64,000 bases of DNA from Pisaster brevispinus (lineage: Eukaryota; Echinodermata; Asteroidea; Forcipulatida; Asteriidae): positions 3,782,001 through 3,846,000 of the forward strand of contig JAMKCF010000020.1 of assembly GCA_023634235.1 (NCBI GenBank), given 5' to 3'. Both the position numbers and the translations under genes were made by a program. Below are positions 30,401 through 38,458 of this stretch, one piece after another. The notes under the pieces are model-generated. The model was given only the letters and a program-made list of their open reading frames with translations. It made no database searches and was not told the origin of the DNA. The stretch's first letter is position 1. Every line of letters begins with the position of its first letter.

Positions 30401-31805
30401 TAATTTTCAAAATTCTTCAAAATTCTGGCGATAAAGTCCCTAGTCTTGATATTTACTAGCCGCGATCGTTAATTTCAGTAAACAAACGTAAAAACACGCA
30501 TGCACATTGTTAGTCTGGCTCTCTCCTCCGTGTTCCTACTACAATACGTAGGCGAGTAGGGAAACACACAACTCGATTTTCCAGGGGTTAGAAGACGTGC
30601 GGTTGAGTCTAATCGCGACCTCCTTCCGGTAATATATTATACAAAATTGTAACCTCGTACTCATAAACACATCGCTCTCGCCGCACAATTTTCCCACTGT
30701 GAATTGTCGACCGATCGTTCAATCGAAAATGTATTGCAAAAGAAGTTTTAAACAAGCGATCCTTTATGGAAATGGTTGTTGATGAAAAAAATATTATCAT
30801 GGAGGTAAAATAGACCTCCATGGTATTATTAAGGGCAGAAATTAGGGGATAAGATCGTTCAAAAACGCAAGTTTTCGAACTTCAGTTTCCGTTTTTGTTT
30901 TTGGTTTTTTTTTTCAATTATTTTCATTATAGCTTCGACAATAAATTGTATGCACCTTTGAGTGTTTAGATAAATAAGTATCAATCATGGGAGATTTTGA
31001 GGATAAAGTGTCCAGTGCACAACCAATTGTACCTTCACGACAAACCCGGAATGGCATATTGTGTGGTATTGTGGCTTTGAAAATTTTCCTCTTTTTTTTT
31101 CATCGGGCAGTTGCATGCCTGTCTATGACTGGCAGTCAATGTGTTTAAAAACAGCTCTTTGAGTGAAAAATTATTTACAGGAGTTCTATTTATACTTGTC
31201 TAAATTGCGTTTGTTTATCATTTTAATGTCATTTTGATACTTTTACAGTTCTGAATTTTTGGTAGTTATCGATTCGAAAAAATTAGGCCCCAACCTGAAG
31301 GTTTTGAAAAACTAGCTACACTTCTGCCAGGCATCAATTAATGACAATACTTTGACGTCATTTGTGGGATGTTGCTTTGTTACGCTGCAACAAAGACCGA
31401 TACAAATCGGAGCTCCCAGTAATGATGTTACATGAGTGATGATGTCACACGGGGTTTTTCGCCAATCTCTCTGAAAAAGACTGGAAAAGGATATTCAAAG
31501 TAATTGTTTTTTATACAAATAAAATCTGTTTAATTTCATGTGAACTCAGTTTCCTCATTGATGTTGAAAACATTTCAAACGAATTTCAGCGAAGATTAAT
31601 TGTTGCTGTTTTCTTTCGAGCTAGTCTTGTCAGATGTGTGTCAAATTGCGAAAGAATTTATTTATGTAACAAATTGCCTCGTATATTTCATTGTTTTATG
31701 TTTTGTTTTGCGTATAGAGGCTCCTGCATTATGCGCTGTATAAATGTCTCATATTATTATTATTATTATTATTATTTGTCCCACAGTCACAGAGGTATCC
31801 ACTGA
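8075..31805 (+). CDS. NKAIN: Na+/K+-transporting ATPase-interacting protein (NKAIN family), spliced gene
   Basis: Small integral membrane protein whose family binds the Na,K-ATPase beta subunit at the plasma membrane, mostly in neurons. Exons join to 213 codons if exon 6 is read to its stop, or 218 with exon 7; vertebrate members are about 207. Family marks: MGCCTARCTL at the N-terminus, a short helix after it, ERFVFDLVGFMWTP (residues 23-36), helix 37-53 followed by QYRPKF, helix 66-88 (WNIFIICLYLE), a luminal loop encoded by exon 4 with SWW and a conserved cysteine pair, helix about 155-173, then EEEDSFDFIGGFDS and a C-terminal LQPIYM. The start codon follows a purine at -3 context (ATCATGG). 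All internal borders are GT/AG and phases join. Intron 1 is 11.8 kb. The paralogue (NKAIN1-4) cannot be assigned because a pre-duplication orthologue is expected. Confidence 0.93.
8129..9051 (+). other. NKAIN intron 1, first part
   Basis: AT-rich intron. No recognised repeat; short direct and inverted words around ATGATCATG and CCATGG at 8290-8400. Confidence 0.4.
9052..9414. repeat. 16-bp minisatellite, about 22 copies
   Basis: Consensus unit GGTACGAGTTAACCCG with variants ATGAG, ATAATTT and AACTCG. Each unit contains GTTAAC, and unit junctions often make CCCGGG, so the array alternates two six-base palindromes. Copies at the 3' end drift (GTTGACC, AAGATGACC). Confidence 0.95.
9526..9880 (+). 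mobile_element. Inverted-repeat element with 5-bp target duplication, copy 1
   Basis: Starts CAGGGCTCGAATTTGACACT and ends CAAATTCGAGCCCTG, flanked on both sides by CATAT (9521-9525 and 9881-9885). It is 355 bp and non-coding. The CAGGG ends and 5-bp duplication would fit a non-autonomous hAT-like element with short duplications, but no transposase is here to confirm it. Five other copies lie in the same intron. Confidence 0.85.
10200..10569 (+). mobile_element. Inverted-repeat element, same family, copy 2
   Basis: Begins CAGGGACCGAATTTGACACT and ends CAAATTCGAGCCCTG; AGAAT occurs on both sides (10195-10199 and 10570-10574), an independent 5-bp target duplication. Internal order of blocks matches copy 1. 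Confidence 0.85.
10600..10670 (-). repeat. Fragment of the CAGGGATGT element family
   Basis: ATCTTTGGTCTTGGTTTTAA and the following GCCCTACT...GGGGCGTT are the reverse complement of a block in the elements at 38852-39143 and 49109-49414. Confidence 0.6.
10671..12246 (+). other. NKAIN intron 1, unannotated stretch
   Basis: No exon recognised. Contains C-rich runs near 11150 and an A-rich stretch near 11530. Open frames at 10787-11200 and 11371-11613 have no domain features and lack splice-compatible borders. Confidence 0.35.
12247..12630 (+). mobile_element. Inverted-repeat element, same family, copy 3 (decayed)
   Basis: Starts CAGGGCTTGTTGAAGTTGAC and ends near CCCTGCAGTCTTGTGGATTC, with the same internal order as copies 1 and 2. 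Its right terminus is lost in a C-run. A second right-half fragment follows at about 12715-12830. Confidence 0.7.
12715..12830 (+). repeat. Right-half fragment of the same element family
   Basis: Repeats the block TCTCATTTTGATTCTGTTCT ... AAGCCCTGCGGTC. Confidence 0.6.
13440..13806 (-). mobile_element. Inverted-repeat element, same family, copy 4
   Basis: Reverse orientation: CCACAAGACTGGTGGGTTTG near the left and GTGTTAGTTTCAAGCCCTG at the right are complements of the ends of copy 1, with CCAGTG, AAAATCATTGGC and GGGTCTGTGGTCC in the expected order. Confidence 0.7.
13807..14995 (+). other. NKAIN intron 1, unannotated stretch
   Basis: No exon recognised. Contains ACATGTACATGTAC words at 13826-13840 and a G11 run near 14187-14197. 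A 187-codon open frame that starts in the preceding element and ends at 14261 has no recognisable domain and is judged accidental. Confidence 0.35.
14996..15247 (+). mobile_element. Inverted-repeat element, same family, copy 5 (5' part altered)
   Basis: The right part (GAGCTACGAGCCCTGCGGTC and CAAATTCAAGCCCTG) matches copy 1; the left part instead contains GTGGTCTGCTGGCCAAATGC, which recurs near 20375, so this copy may be chimeric. Confidence 0.6.
15670..16620 (+). repeat. Intron region dense in TGTACATGTACA and TACGTACA words
   Basis: Short palindromic words ACATGTAC, TACGTA and ATGTACAT recur at least a dozen times here and again at 18520-18800. They are not a regular tandem array. They fold into many small hairpins on paper. 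Confidence 0.6.
16625..16830 (-). mobile_element. tRNA-derived SINE-like repeat
   Basis: Contains GGGATTCGAACCCATGACTT, a reversed B box, and CACTGTATACTCGTACTTTC; the same two blocks occur at 51780-51890. Not a tRNA gene: no acceptor-stem pairing. Confidence 0.6.
16872..17140. mobile_element. 269-bp near-perfect palindrome (foldback element)
   Basis: Left end TAGTCTTGGTCCATGACGTT and right end AACGTCATGGACCAAGACTA are exact complements; the match continues through CCACGAACGATCCACGTA and AGAGGGCGCTATATA to the centre GAACCGCTATAGCGGTTC at about 17004. Flanks GAAAGTA (left) and GAAAAAGTA (right) may be a target duplication. No coding frame of note. Confidence 0.85.
17141..17690 (+). other. 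NKAIN intron 1, unannotated stretch
   Basis: Nothing recognised. An open frame at 17342-17680 has no domain features. Confidence 0.35.
17695..17850 (+). repeat. GTGTTACCGCAA repeat family, copy 1
   Basis: Contains a stem-loop: GATCAG (17740-17745), loop AGCATA, CTGATC (17752-17757), then GAAACGTTGAGTC, followed by GGTTCTTTTCAGAACC and ACATGGTGTTACCGCAAGCC. Other copies or fragments: 27926-27979 (minus), 49831-50165, 53240-53415, 53945-54265. Probably part of a retroelement terminal region; the class is not established. Confidence 0.75.
17851..19968 (+). other. NKAIN intron 1, distal part
   Basis: No exon recognised. Holds a C-rich run at 18311-18345, a perfect hairpin at 18744-18779, and a reversed fragment of the CAGGG inverted-repeat family at 19620-19690 followed by a T-run. 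Confidence 0.4.
18744..18779. repeat. Perfect 15-bp hairpin
   Basis: GTACATGTAGTTCAG (18744-18758), loop GACATA, CTGAACTACATGTAC (18765-18779). Confidence 0.7.
19969..20106 (+). CDS. NKAIN: NKAIN exon 2
   Basis: 46 codons, phase 0 both ends, between CTTTTCAG and GTAAGT. Encodes ERFVFDLVGFMWTPVL, the hydrophobic segment VGVIDIIIILFCMFGI and HQYRPKFIYV, matching the most conserved block of the family. Confidence 0.95.
20107..21370 (+). other. NKAIN intron 2, first part
   Basis: No exon recognised. 20190-20420 shares words such as GGCATTTGGCCAGCGGACCA with 15005-15040, and 20670-20735 shares TCTCTAGTGCTGAGGACACT with 28665-28690, indicating dispersed repeat fragments. Confidence 0.4.
21371..21470. 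repeat. (TTA)n-rich microsatellite
   Basis: Long run of TTA/ATT units, then a T/G run. Confidence 0.9.
21999..22815 (+). mobile_element. Inverted-repeat element interrupted by a SINE
   Basis: Outer parts run 21999-22345 and 22768-22815. Inside are a 15-bp hairpin (CTGAGAAAGGCTTCA at 22164-22178 and its complement at 22183-22197), GCAACTTCGATGACCAATTG, and ACAGGTTTACTATTTTATGC. After the insertion the element resumes at AAAGTGAGGATACTGGTCTT and ends GACAATTACCAAAAG...GCTGCCTTTAAG, complementary to the start (CTTCTGGTAATTAC). From memory this resembles a family very common in echinoderm transcripts; that is recollection, not a search. Confidence 0.7.
22346..22767 (-). mobile_element. tRNA-derived SINE, full-length, nested
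   Basis: Reverse orientation: tRNA-like head at the right (GCGGCCGAG-type A box complement CTCGGCCACGACACGCC, B box complement GACTCGAACCCACAC), tail at the left (CTTCTTATATAGCGCTCATA and CACTCAGTGACG). Same family as 57345-57760, with which it is closely similar over its length. Confidence 0.9.
22816..23631 (+). other. NKAIN intron 2, unannotated stretch
   Basis: AT-rich; no gene or clear repeat recognised. Confidence 0.35.
23632..23875 (-). mobile_element. CATAGAGCTGCTTA-family inverted-repeat element
   Basis: Reverse complement of 28317-28600 over most of its length: shared AATATTCACCATGGATTTGC-type block, CAGTAAGCACTGGAAGGTTAGC and GTGTGCTTACGGTTAGCAG. Left terminus eroded. Confidence 0.7.
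23876..24943 (+). other. NKAIN intron 2, distal part
   Basis: No exon recognised. 24720-24780 resembles the tail of the element at 21999-22815 (TTTGCTATTTCATG, ATTCTGGTCTGTGAC). Confidence 0.35.
24944..25027 (+). CDS. NKAIN: NKAIN exon 3
   Basis: 28 codons, phase 0, between TTTTTTGCAG and GTGGGT. Encodes YGIWQIIWLGWNIFIICLYL and EVGALSVK, the third membrane helix; the family equivalent reads WNVFVICFYLE. Confidence 0.95.
25105..25240. repeat. G16 and C14 homopolymer runs in opposite senses
   Basis: A G run near 25112-25127 is followed about 100 bases later by a C run near 25228-25241; the two could pair or form quadruplex/i-motif structures. They also mark sites of likely length error in assembly. 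Confidence 0.6.
25268..25580. mobile_element. GC-richer inverted-repeat element at a TTAA-like site
   Basis: Ends GCCGTGTTCACATTGGACTT and AAGTCCAATGGGAACACGGC are complementary with one mismatch. TTAA lies on the left and TTTA on the right. Internal repeats of AAGTCCAATGGGAACA-like sequence (25466) and CTACCGCGACC suggest further internal symmetry. The interior is clearly GC-richer than the intron. Confidence 0.75.
25581..26284 (+). other. NKAIN intron 3, unannotated stretch
   Basis: 25585-25735 shares GGAATTCTTTA...CACCCTCTGCCA...ATCAGGCATGGT with 9955-10050, a dispersed repeat pair. Otherwise nothing recognised. Confidence 0.4.
26296..26774. mobile_element. piggyBac-like non-autonomous element, copy 1
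   Basis: Bounded by TTAACCCTAACC-type sequence on the left and GGTTAGGGTTAA on the right, i.e. CCCTAAC ends flanked by TTAA. The interior repeats AATGCAACA and its complement. A second copy in opposite orientation is at 52310-52798. CCCT-type ends at TTAA fit the piggyBac superfamily; no transposase is present. Confidence 0.75.
26840..27046 (+). CDS. NKAIN: NKAIN exon 4
   Basis: 69 codons, phase 0. The acceptor is a pure C14 tract followed by AG; donor GTAAGT. Encodes the extracellular loop (KSWWLSHGFGCEVDS, then a 35-residue variable part, then NGCVLDGKITEVIHAG) and the start of the last helix. The two cysteines and the SWW motif match family positions. Confidence 0.93.
27241..27560. mobile_element. 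CATAGAGCTGCTTA-family inverted-repeat element
   Basis: Begins GGCCCATTTTCATAGAGCTG and ends GCTTAAGCAGTTCTATGACA then TTGGGCCC. About 320 bp, non-coding. Confidence 0.75.
27561..28085 (+). other. NKAIN intron 4, distal part
   Basis: Contains at 27926-27979 a reversed fragment of the GTGTTACCGCAA family (complement of 50106-50165). No exon recognised. Confidence 0.5.
28086..28146 (+). CDS. NKAIN: NKAIN exon 5
   Basis: 61 nt, acceptor CCCCACAG, donor GTGAGT, phase 0 to 1. Encodes IFGIIGAILVNLKFAEEEDS: end of the last helix and the acidic juxtamembrane motif typical of the family. Confidence 0.93.
28238..28305. repeat. 17-bp tandem repeat, 4 copies
   Basis: Unit AAATCTTCCTGGTGAAG, nearly perfect, 90 bases after the exon 5 donor. 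Confidence 0.9.
28317..28600. mobile_element. CATAGAGCTGCTTA-family inverted-repeat element
   Basis: GGCCCAATTACATAGTGCTG at the left and AAGCAGCGCTATGAGATGGG at the right; reverse partner of 23632-23875. A right-end fragment of the family follows at about 28740-28868. Confidence 0.75.
29083..29369. mobile_element. Inverted-repeat element with a GC-rich core
   Basis: Ends AGAGCTGCCAACTTTCTCC and ATGTTGGCAGCTCT are complementary at the tips. The core (29205-29300) is strongly GC-rich and includes GGGGCCCGGCGGAGCTCCG, in sharp contrast to the AT-rich intron. Confidence 0.65.
29370..29980 (+). other. NKAIN intron 5, distal part
   Basis: AT-rich; the stretch around 29590-29900 resembles the tail region of a dispersed element (TGTAAAGAGCCCAAGTGCTT). 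No exon recognised. Confidence 0.3.
29981..30074 (+). CDS. NKAIN: NKAIN exon 6 (near-terminal)
   Basis: 94 nt, acceptor TTTACAG. Encodes FDFIGGFDSNYSSYNSHAQQ and a tail with VPLQPIY. Read straight on, the next codons are ATG TAA, giving QPIYM and a stop at 30078, which matches the family C-terminus. The same bases form a strong donor GTAAGT at 30075. Confidence 0.9.
30098..31145. mobile_element. About 1-kb element with TTGACTGC ends at TTAA sites
   Basis: Left TTAACACGTTGACTGCTGCC; right GGCAGTCAATGTGTTTAA, its near complement, both adjoining TTAA/TTTAA. Non-coding interior with CCGCGTTTCCGCGGATTTCC at 30343. Fits a TTAA-targeting (piggyBac or Kolobok-type) non-autonomous element. Confidence 0.65.
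31210..31640. repeat. Dispersed repeat, copy 2 (pairs with 85-605)
   Basis: Same block order as the copy at the start of the window, with gaps. Confidence 0.7.
31787..31805 (+). CDS. NKAIN: Possible NKAIN exon 7 (alternative C-terminus)
   Basis: If the exon 6 donor is used, acceptor TTGTCCCACAG at 31786 gives codons I-H-R-G-I-H and a stop (31803-31805). A second AG six bases on (TCACAG) would give I-G-I-H with the same stop. The untranslated part would continue downstream. Plausible but not supported by conservation. Confidence 0.4.
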
Positions 31806-33750
31806 ATATATCACCATGACAACAGAGATTGGTAATCCAGGCAACCGAACGACCTGAGGGGTGAAATTCAATGTTACACTGGCTCCGTCGCTGGTGGAAG
31901 CAACTTCATATTCCAGTTGATGGATGAGTTTCAGTATGAATAATTACTCCCCAAAAATCAGCCTCTATTGGATTCAAGCTCCTTAATATAGAACGGTGAG
32001 GTAGCGGATGATTGTGTTGATCCACGCTGTAGTGGATGATTGTGTTGATCCACACTTGCCATCCAATGCCACGGAACAAAACGGCTCCAAGAGTGAAAGC
32101 ATTCGAGTCATGTTAAAAAATATGTGCATGAACTTTGACCTGCTGCTTAGCCTACATGTACAATGTACACAACATTACAATACGGCAAATTCACAAAAAC
32201 CTCCCAATGCCCAACTGAACCCCATTTCATCATGGTCCAATTTTACAAAGCTGCACAGCAGAAGGTATAGACCTTTATCATGGTGCGGCCATCTTGATTT
32301 TCTCTCACTCAACGCAATGTAACCAAACTGAGGCTGGAAGGAAGAAAAGTCCGACTCCATTCTGTGCAATGAATATTATCATCCGTTATTGTTAATGGAT
32401 ACAGGGAACATGACCAAGATGGTGGCAACATGCTAATGATCTAATGCGGAAGAAGGGAACAAGTCAGGAGTAGCCTTAGCTTGGAGGGTACAGTACCAAA
32501 AATTCTGACTGTCTATACTACAGCCGATAGGACGATATTTTGATAAAATCGTCTTTTTCGAGATATTTCAATATTTTCAGAACAAAAATCACAAAAATGT
32601 TGTCAATATTGTCCTCGTTATTGTATCGTGACGATACTATTATTATATTTCACAGCGCTAGTTGGGAGCAGTGTGCTTTGTGCACAGTACGTTGTATTTT
32701 GACTAGTGACTGATTTCATCTAATCACGACTCTTGTTTGATTTGCAAATTATTTTGCATGTCAGCTTTATTTAATTGGGCCATCTTAAATTGATTTGTTT
32801 TAAAAATATATACTCAGAATTGTCCTACAAATTCTGAACCCAGGTTTCCTTCATGTTTGAAACACAAGGGCCATTTTTCATAGAGCTCCTTTTTGTACAT
32901 TTTAATGCCAACAAGATTTTAGAAATACAACGGCGGTACACAGCAAGCACAACCATTAGTAAGCTTTAAAATGGTGCTGCAACAATGCTACATGTCATCT
33001 GCCTGCACGTGAAAGCGTTAGTTCAGCGTCTAGCAAAACTTGTGCTCAGCGGCGAGCAGTGCTAAAAATATTACTGCACAGAAATGCCATGTTTAGGCTA
33101 CGTCACCATGGTTACAAAAAGAGTGACCTTGTATTCCGGGGCATTTTCTGGCTGGCAAGATGCTACTCTCTAGCACTAGTCTTATGAGAAATTTTAGTAT
33201 CACAATTGCCACATAAATTGGTAAAAATAACAGCTGAACAGGTTTTGTGTCGTGCCCCCTTTCTCATATCAAAAGTTGATGAAAATTGTGTGATGCCTTT
33301 CCCACAAAATGGAAAGTTTCCTCCCCATTGAGCTGTGTACAAATTGTGCCTGCAGGAAGTCCAGGCTCTGTGCCTCTTCTCTTATCATGTGCTGTTGCAG
33401 GTCACATGGTCTGTACACAATTCCTAAGCACGGTAAAATCTTGCCAAGCAGAAACGGGTACCGGGCAAAATACCATAGGGATTACGGTGTTTGTGACTGG
33501 TGCCCAGCAAATGTCTAATCAAAAGATAAATTTGTGAAGCAGGTCTATAAAATCAGGTTCGGTTACTACAAAACCTCAGCTCTTTCATTATAAAATAAAA
33601 TTGAGAGAAATGTTTCTCTAACTTGCCTATAGAGGGCGCAGTATTATATGTTACAGCAAGGAATAACTAGTATTCTTAAGTTTTTCCCCCAAAACGGGAA
33701 AACACATTTTGCTGTGATGAAATTAATCTGCTGTAAATATTTTTAAGAAG
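31806..33750. other. Region downstream of NKAIN
   Basis: Likely contains the NKAIN 3' untranslated region; the polyadenylation site cannot be fixed. Holds an ATAGACCTTTATCAT element (32265-32441) and an eroded CATAGAGCT element from 32868. No gene recognised. Confidence 0.35.
32265..32441. mobile_element. ATAGACCTTTATCAT inverted-repeat element
   Basis: Starts TATAGACCTTTATCATGG with GCCATCTTGATTTTC, and closely parallels 63495-63661 (same order of GAGGCTGGAAGG, GTTATTG, ACAGGGAACA). The right end is eroded. Confidence 0.65.
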
Positions 33751-34108
33751 CCACTTGTGACTTGGATTTGAATTATGTCTGGTACACCGACTTGCTTAGT
33801 CACAAGTTACCACTTAAATTTGAATTCCTCAGACTGAAGAGACAGTTGCTATGTCACATGACTCGGGGCAAGCTTTTGCATAGTTATGTAAGAGACGGTG
33901 AACACCCGTACACAATTCTGAATGAATGTGTCAAGCACAATGGTACCAGGTTTTGCTCATCTGGAGGTTGCTATACTAAAGCTTGCCCCGAACCATTTGA
34001 CGTAGCAACTGTCTCTATAGTCTGAGGAATTCATATTTAAGCAGTAACTTGTGATTAAGCAAGTCCTTGTACCAGACATTATTCAAATCTAACTTGCAAA
34101 TGGCTTAT
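33751..34108. mobile_element. Foldback element, 358 bp
   Basis: Left arm reads TTGAATTATGTCTGGTACAC ... TCACAAGTTACCACTTAAAT ... TCGGGGCAAGCTTT; the right arm is its reverse complement at roughly 85-90% over about 135 bp, with a central part of about 90 bp. Confidence 0.8.
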
Positions 34109-37100
34109 TGGAATGCATTGAATAATTTTGCATTGATAGTTGCCTCACTTTTATAAATAGTTCTCACAAACAATATTTATTTTTGTGGATAATTTCTTGG
34201 ATATTTTCATGGAAGCGTAGAAAAAAGAATAATTATTGTTGTTGCCATTGGAAGTGTGTTTATTTTTGCAATGATTGATTGCAGTATGTTTTATTTCAGT
34301 TTGTTAAATTTATTGTAGGTTTTGTTAATTTTTTGATAAATACATGAATTTTTTTCCATATTTACGTACTTGATTTGATTTGTTTTGATTTGATGTTTTT
34401 CGTGGGAGGCTGAGGTAATTCCACATGCTCTCAGTCAGGTTTCCCGTGCGCTGTAATGATATTGGCACTGACTGAAACACATGTCAAATGGGAACAGACT
34501 ATTCATGCTTCCAGCCTGTGTGATGGTCTGTTTGTAATTGTACCAAGAAAAGAGAAAATGGCGGTGTTACTTTAAAGGTTGATAGGAAGTCAAATCAATT
34601 ATTTCCAAATGGTATTAATTGAAATAATGATAAAGCATTTTTTTTTTAGTGTCCTCAGTGACAGGGCATGTTTTAAAAATATTTTTCAGGTTTATGTTAA
34701 ATCAAAATGTTGATTAGTTTATTTTTAAGTGAAGTTTTATTCACAACAAATGATGTGCAATTTTCTTTCATGTTATCGTTAGGCTGCTGTATTTCAGTTT
34801 TTTGTAATGTTTGTAGGGTTTTAATTGTTTTAATTATTTTAGTCATGAAATCTTTGTTTTTTAACCCACAGTACTTTTATTCACAGTAAAGTTCACCAAT
34901 TTGAAATCACAGAACATCTAACCACAGTATTTGTAAAAGTGGAATTTTTTGTTTTGTGCCACGTTTCTTTTTTTATTTATCTATTTCTCTATGATGTGAA
35001 AAGTAGTGTAATGTATTTTATTCTTAAAATTTCACATTGTTATTATGAACAAAAATTTTGGAATTTACCCAAGCTGCAAAGAAAACAGATGAACAAACTC
35101 AGATCCTGAGTGAAAAATCAGAAAGGATAGTTGAACAATAACAGCCCCAACTCCCTAAAAAAGTCTTGCTTGGCGGCATTTTGTTAAGGTAATTGCCGGT
35201 GTCCTAGCCTTAATTGGCAATGCTAGTTTTTTTTATCTGTCCTCGTTAGAGGGCACAACAGAGGGACTGGGCAAGTCTATGAATTTGGTTCAAAACTTTG
35301 ACCAAGATGTTTGTGTGATAGCATTAACAAAACGAACATCGCCAATCAAGACAAGACTACCGATATCCCAATCGCAACACAAATTACTGGAGAAGATATA
35401 TCTGTTTAAAACAAACATCTTGATCAAACAAGATTACATATTAAGTTGTTATCAATTTTTAAAACTTGTACTCATCAAGAAAATGTATAAAGCATTAAGA
35501 TAACAAAAACTAGAGAGAGCAAAAACTAGAACAAATTTGAAAAGCGAAATTGGAAAATGAAATGTTGGGTGTCCTGCAAATGATATAATGAATTAAGTGG
35601 CAATTTTTGTTTTTTTAAATAAACATTGAAATCCAGAGTGTATGACAGGTTGTGAGGTATAAATATGATTAAAGATGATTTCTTTTGGCCCTGATTGAAA
35701 ACTGTGTGCACTTTGCATTAATTTTAGAAAATTATACATCATCATTACAGTGTCTATAACACCTAACAGAAACCTTCTGAATTGTTGATTTTTTCAATAC
35801 ATTATTTTTCACACTTTTCCCAGATATTTTGAATTGTTTGTTTTGCACTGTGGACTGCCAACTGCCAGCCCCTGGTTCACAACCATGTTGAAAATGTGAA
35901 CAAAACAAATTTCAGATATTGGTGCAACACCATAGGTTATCCATAAATCATATAGGAGTGGAAATTAAGAATAACTCCATCTTTTGAAAACTGAATGCTC
36001 TCATGTGCAGTTGTATTATGCAACTGGGACAGGGTGGTTGCACTGGTACCGTCTGGGAAACTGGTGCCCTTCTCATTACTCACAAAACATTGTCTTGAGT
36101 GATGTAACTTTTATTCAGTATTCTTGTTTACATTCATCAATTGAATGTTTTTAATGTATTCACTAAATCTCAGTACTTTTGTCCACAATATTACAGTTAC
36201 AGTTTTTAACAAAATTGTGTTTTACATAAATTGGTAAAAAAGTATTATCATGTTAAGTACAATAGGAAAGGTACAGCAGTTGACAGTGATTCATGGAAAG
36301 GAAGTGCAGTCATTATGCAAGAAGTCTAACAAAAAGAACAAGAAAGAAATCCGTAAAATGCTCATTTGGTTGTTTTGTCATAAAGGCAGAGTATACCTTT
36401 GGTTTTTGGAACCGTTCGATTGTTTTAACTCTATATAAATGTAGATTTATACAAGTAAAACCAACTTGTGAAAATTTCTTTTCAAATCCTGTGTTAAACA
36501 TTTAACTGAGCCAACTAAATTGCAAGGGCATCAGAAGCATTTTTAATTTCTCGTGGTTTGTTCTGGCTATTTTATAAGATATTTTGTATTCTTCCATGTT
36601 TGAATTCATTTTAGAGTAGTAGCACAGTAGTCATGTTCTTATCTTCCTTAACTTCCATCATTGAAAATATTGTGTTTGAAATATTTTCAACAGGTCCCAA
36701 GCTTTTTGGTTTAATATCACAGATAAAGTACTGATAGAAGATGTTGTTTCCACTGATAGAAATGATTAATACTGGTAACGATGAAATATTTTCAAATCAG
36801 TGCTCAACTTTAACCTTTTCATTTGTTTTTCCTTGGTTTGGGCACGCTGGGCAGGGCAAACGGGACAAGCTTAAGGGTTGATATGAGGGTCAAGTTCGCA
36901 CAAGGACCAATGGTTAACTGGTGGTTGTTTAGTGATATACGTAGGGCGTGCGCGCAGACGTTGAAATGCGAAGGACTCTCGTCATGTCATGTCAACACGA
37001 TCGGCGACTCGGCGTCTGTGATCATTTTCTTATAGCTGGTCCACTCTGCACTGTGCTATGAAAACAGCTATTGTGATGCAACCATGCCCGTTAGGCTGGT

Positions 37101-37547
37101 TCCAAATAGTCGACTAGCATAGTCCAACTATTGTTGACTAGGCAGAGTTTGAGCCAACACAGTTGAACTATGGTCAACGATTGTCCTTTCGCGAACTTGG
37201 CCAAGCATGTTAGTAAAACCTGCACTTCAGCCCTATGGTCAGTTTACATATAAAACTTATGCGATTTAAAAAAAATGAAAACAGTAACTCTAGCGATTTT
37301 CTTCTTCTGTTTTTTTCCCAACTAAATAATGGTGAAAGTACTGTCCCCATTCCCATTCTCATATACAAAAAGTGACCACAGAACCTAGAAAAATCAATCA
37401 GCCTTTATAACAAACACGCATTGTGATTCAATTTCAACTGGTTTATTCTAAATGTGCAAGATTGACACTAGATATCAAAAATAGAAAAAAGAAAAGAAAA
37501 CAAGTTTTACCATTCTCTTTTAAACTTATCAGATAAGAAGTCCCCAG
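34109..37547. other. AT-rich intergenic DNA
   Basis: No exon recognised on either strand. At 36384-36410 AAAGGCAGAGTATACCTTTG resembles the terminus of the 21999-22815 family. 36830-37220 is GC-richer but shows no conserved frame. Confidence 0.35.
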
Positions 37548-37731
37548 GCCCAGTTTCATAGAGCTGCTGAAGCAAAACAGTACCTAAGAACAATAGTGCT
37601 TACAAGAATTAGGTTCTCGACCAAAATACCACTCTGCATGTGCAGTTTGTGACTGATATATCCTGCTTATTTTTGCTTACCAGAAATGGTTAAACAGTAA
37701 ATTACTGATTAAGCAGCTCAATGAAATCGCG
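37548..37731. mobile_element. CATAGAGCTGCTTA-family inverted-repeat element
   Basis: GGCCCAGTTTCATAGAGCTG at left, TTAAGCAGCTCAATGAAATC at right. Confidence 0.75.
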
Positions 37732-37847
37732 ACGAGTTCTTTTGTTTTCTCACTTCTCTTAAAACCACTTCATTTTATGCTTAAACCAAAATTCAGTGCA
37801 GCAAATTGCACAGGTTTGTGCCTTGGCCCAATGTGTGTTTCATATGC

Positions 37848-37996
37848 CTTTGCGAAACCCTGGCTTTGGGCTTTAGGCTCTGGCTTAGGCTTTGTCTGTA
37901 TGCTTGAAGCCTCGTACTAAAAAGCACACATTTTTTAAATAAGTGACAGAGCCAAAGTCGGAGCTGAAAGCCCAAGCCGTGGTTTCGCAAATGGCC
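37848..37996. mobile_element. Small inverted-repeat element (TTTGCGAAACC ends)
   Basis: CTTTGCGAAACCCTGGCTTTGGG on the left is complementary to CCCAAGCCGTGGTTTCGCAAA on the right, allowing mismatches. Confidence 0.55.
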
Positions 37997-38458
37997 AAAT
38001 AGACTATATTATATTAAATTTCAAAATGAAGAAAAAGTTACGTACTTTGCCATCATGTACATAAGTCTTGACCAAAAAGAACTGTGAATAATTTAAATAA
38101 ACATGTAATAGGTGATTTTTGTAGAAAGACTTATCAAGATTTTTTGAATAAATAAAAATGCAAGTTATCAACTCTGCAGCTGTCATTCGTTGTCTTACTG
38201 TATCTTAATAGGTTCTATATATTCAATTATGAAATATTGCACATAATCTTGTATACAAGTATGATACGTATGATTAATACAATAAATACAACTGCACAAA
38301 AACTACATACTGCTAAAAAATGAATAGAGCATTTGACAATATTGCACACATTTCTGGATGGCATTTATGATCCCTGGCTATACGGCAGTTACAGGTTGAA
38401 TGGCTTCTGATTGGCACCTCCGAACAAAGCTATTGACAAAACAGGGAGACCACCAACA

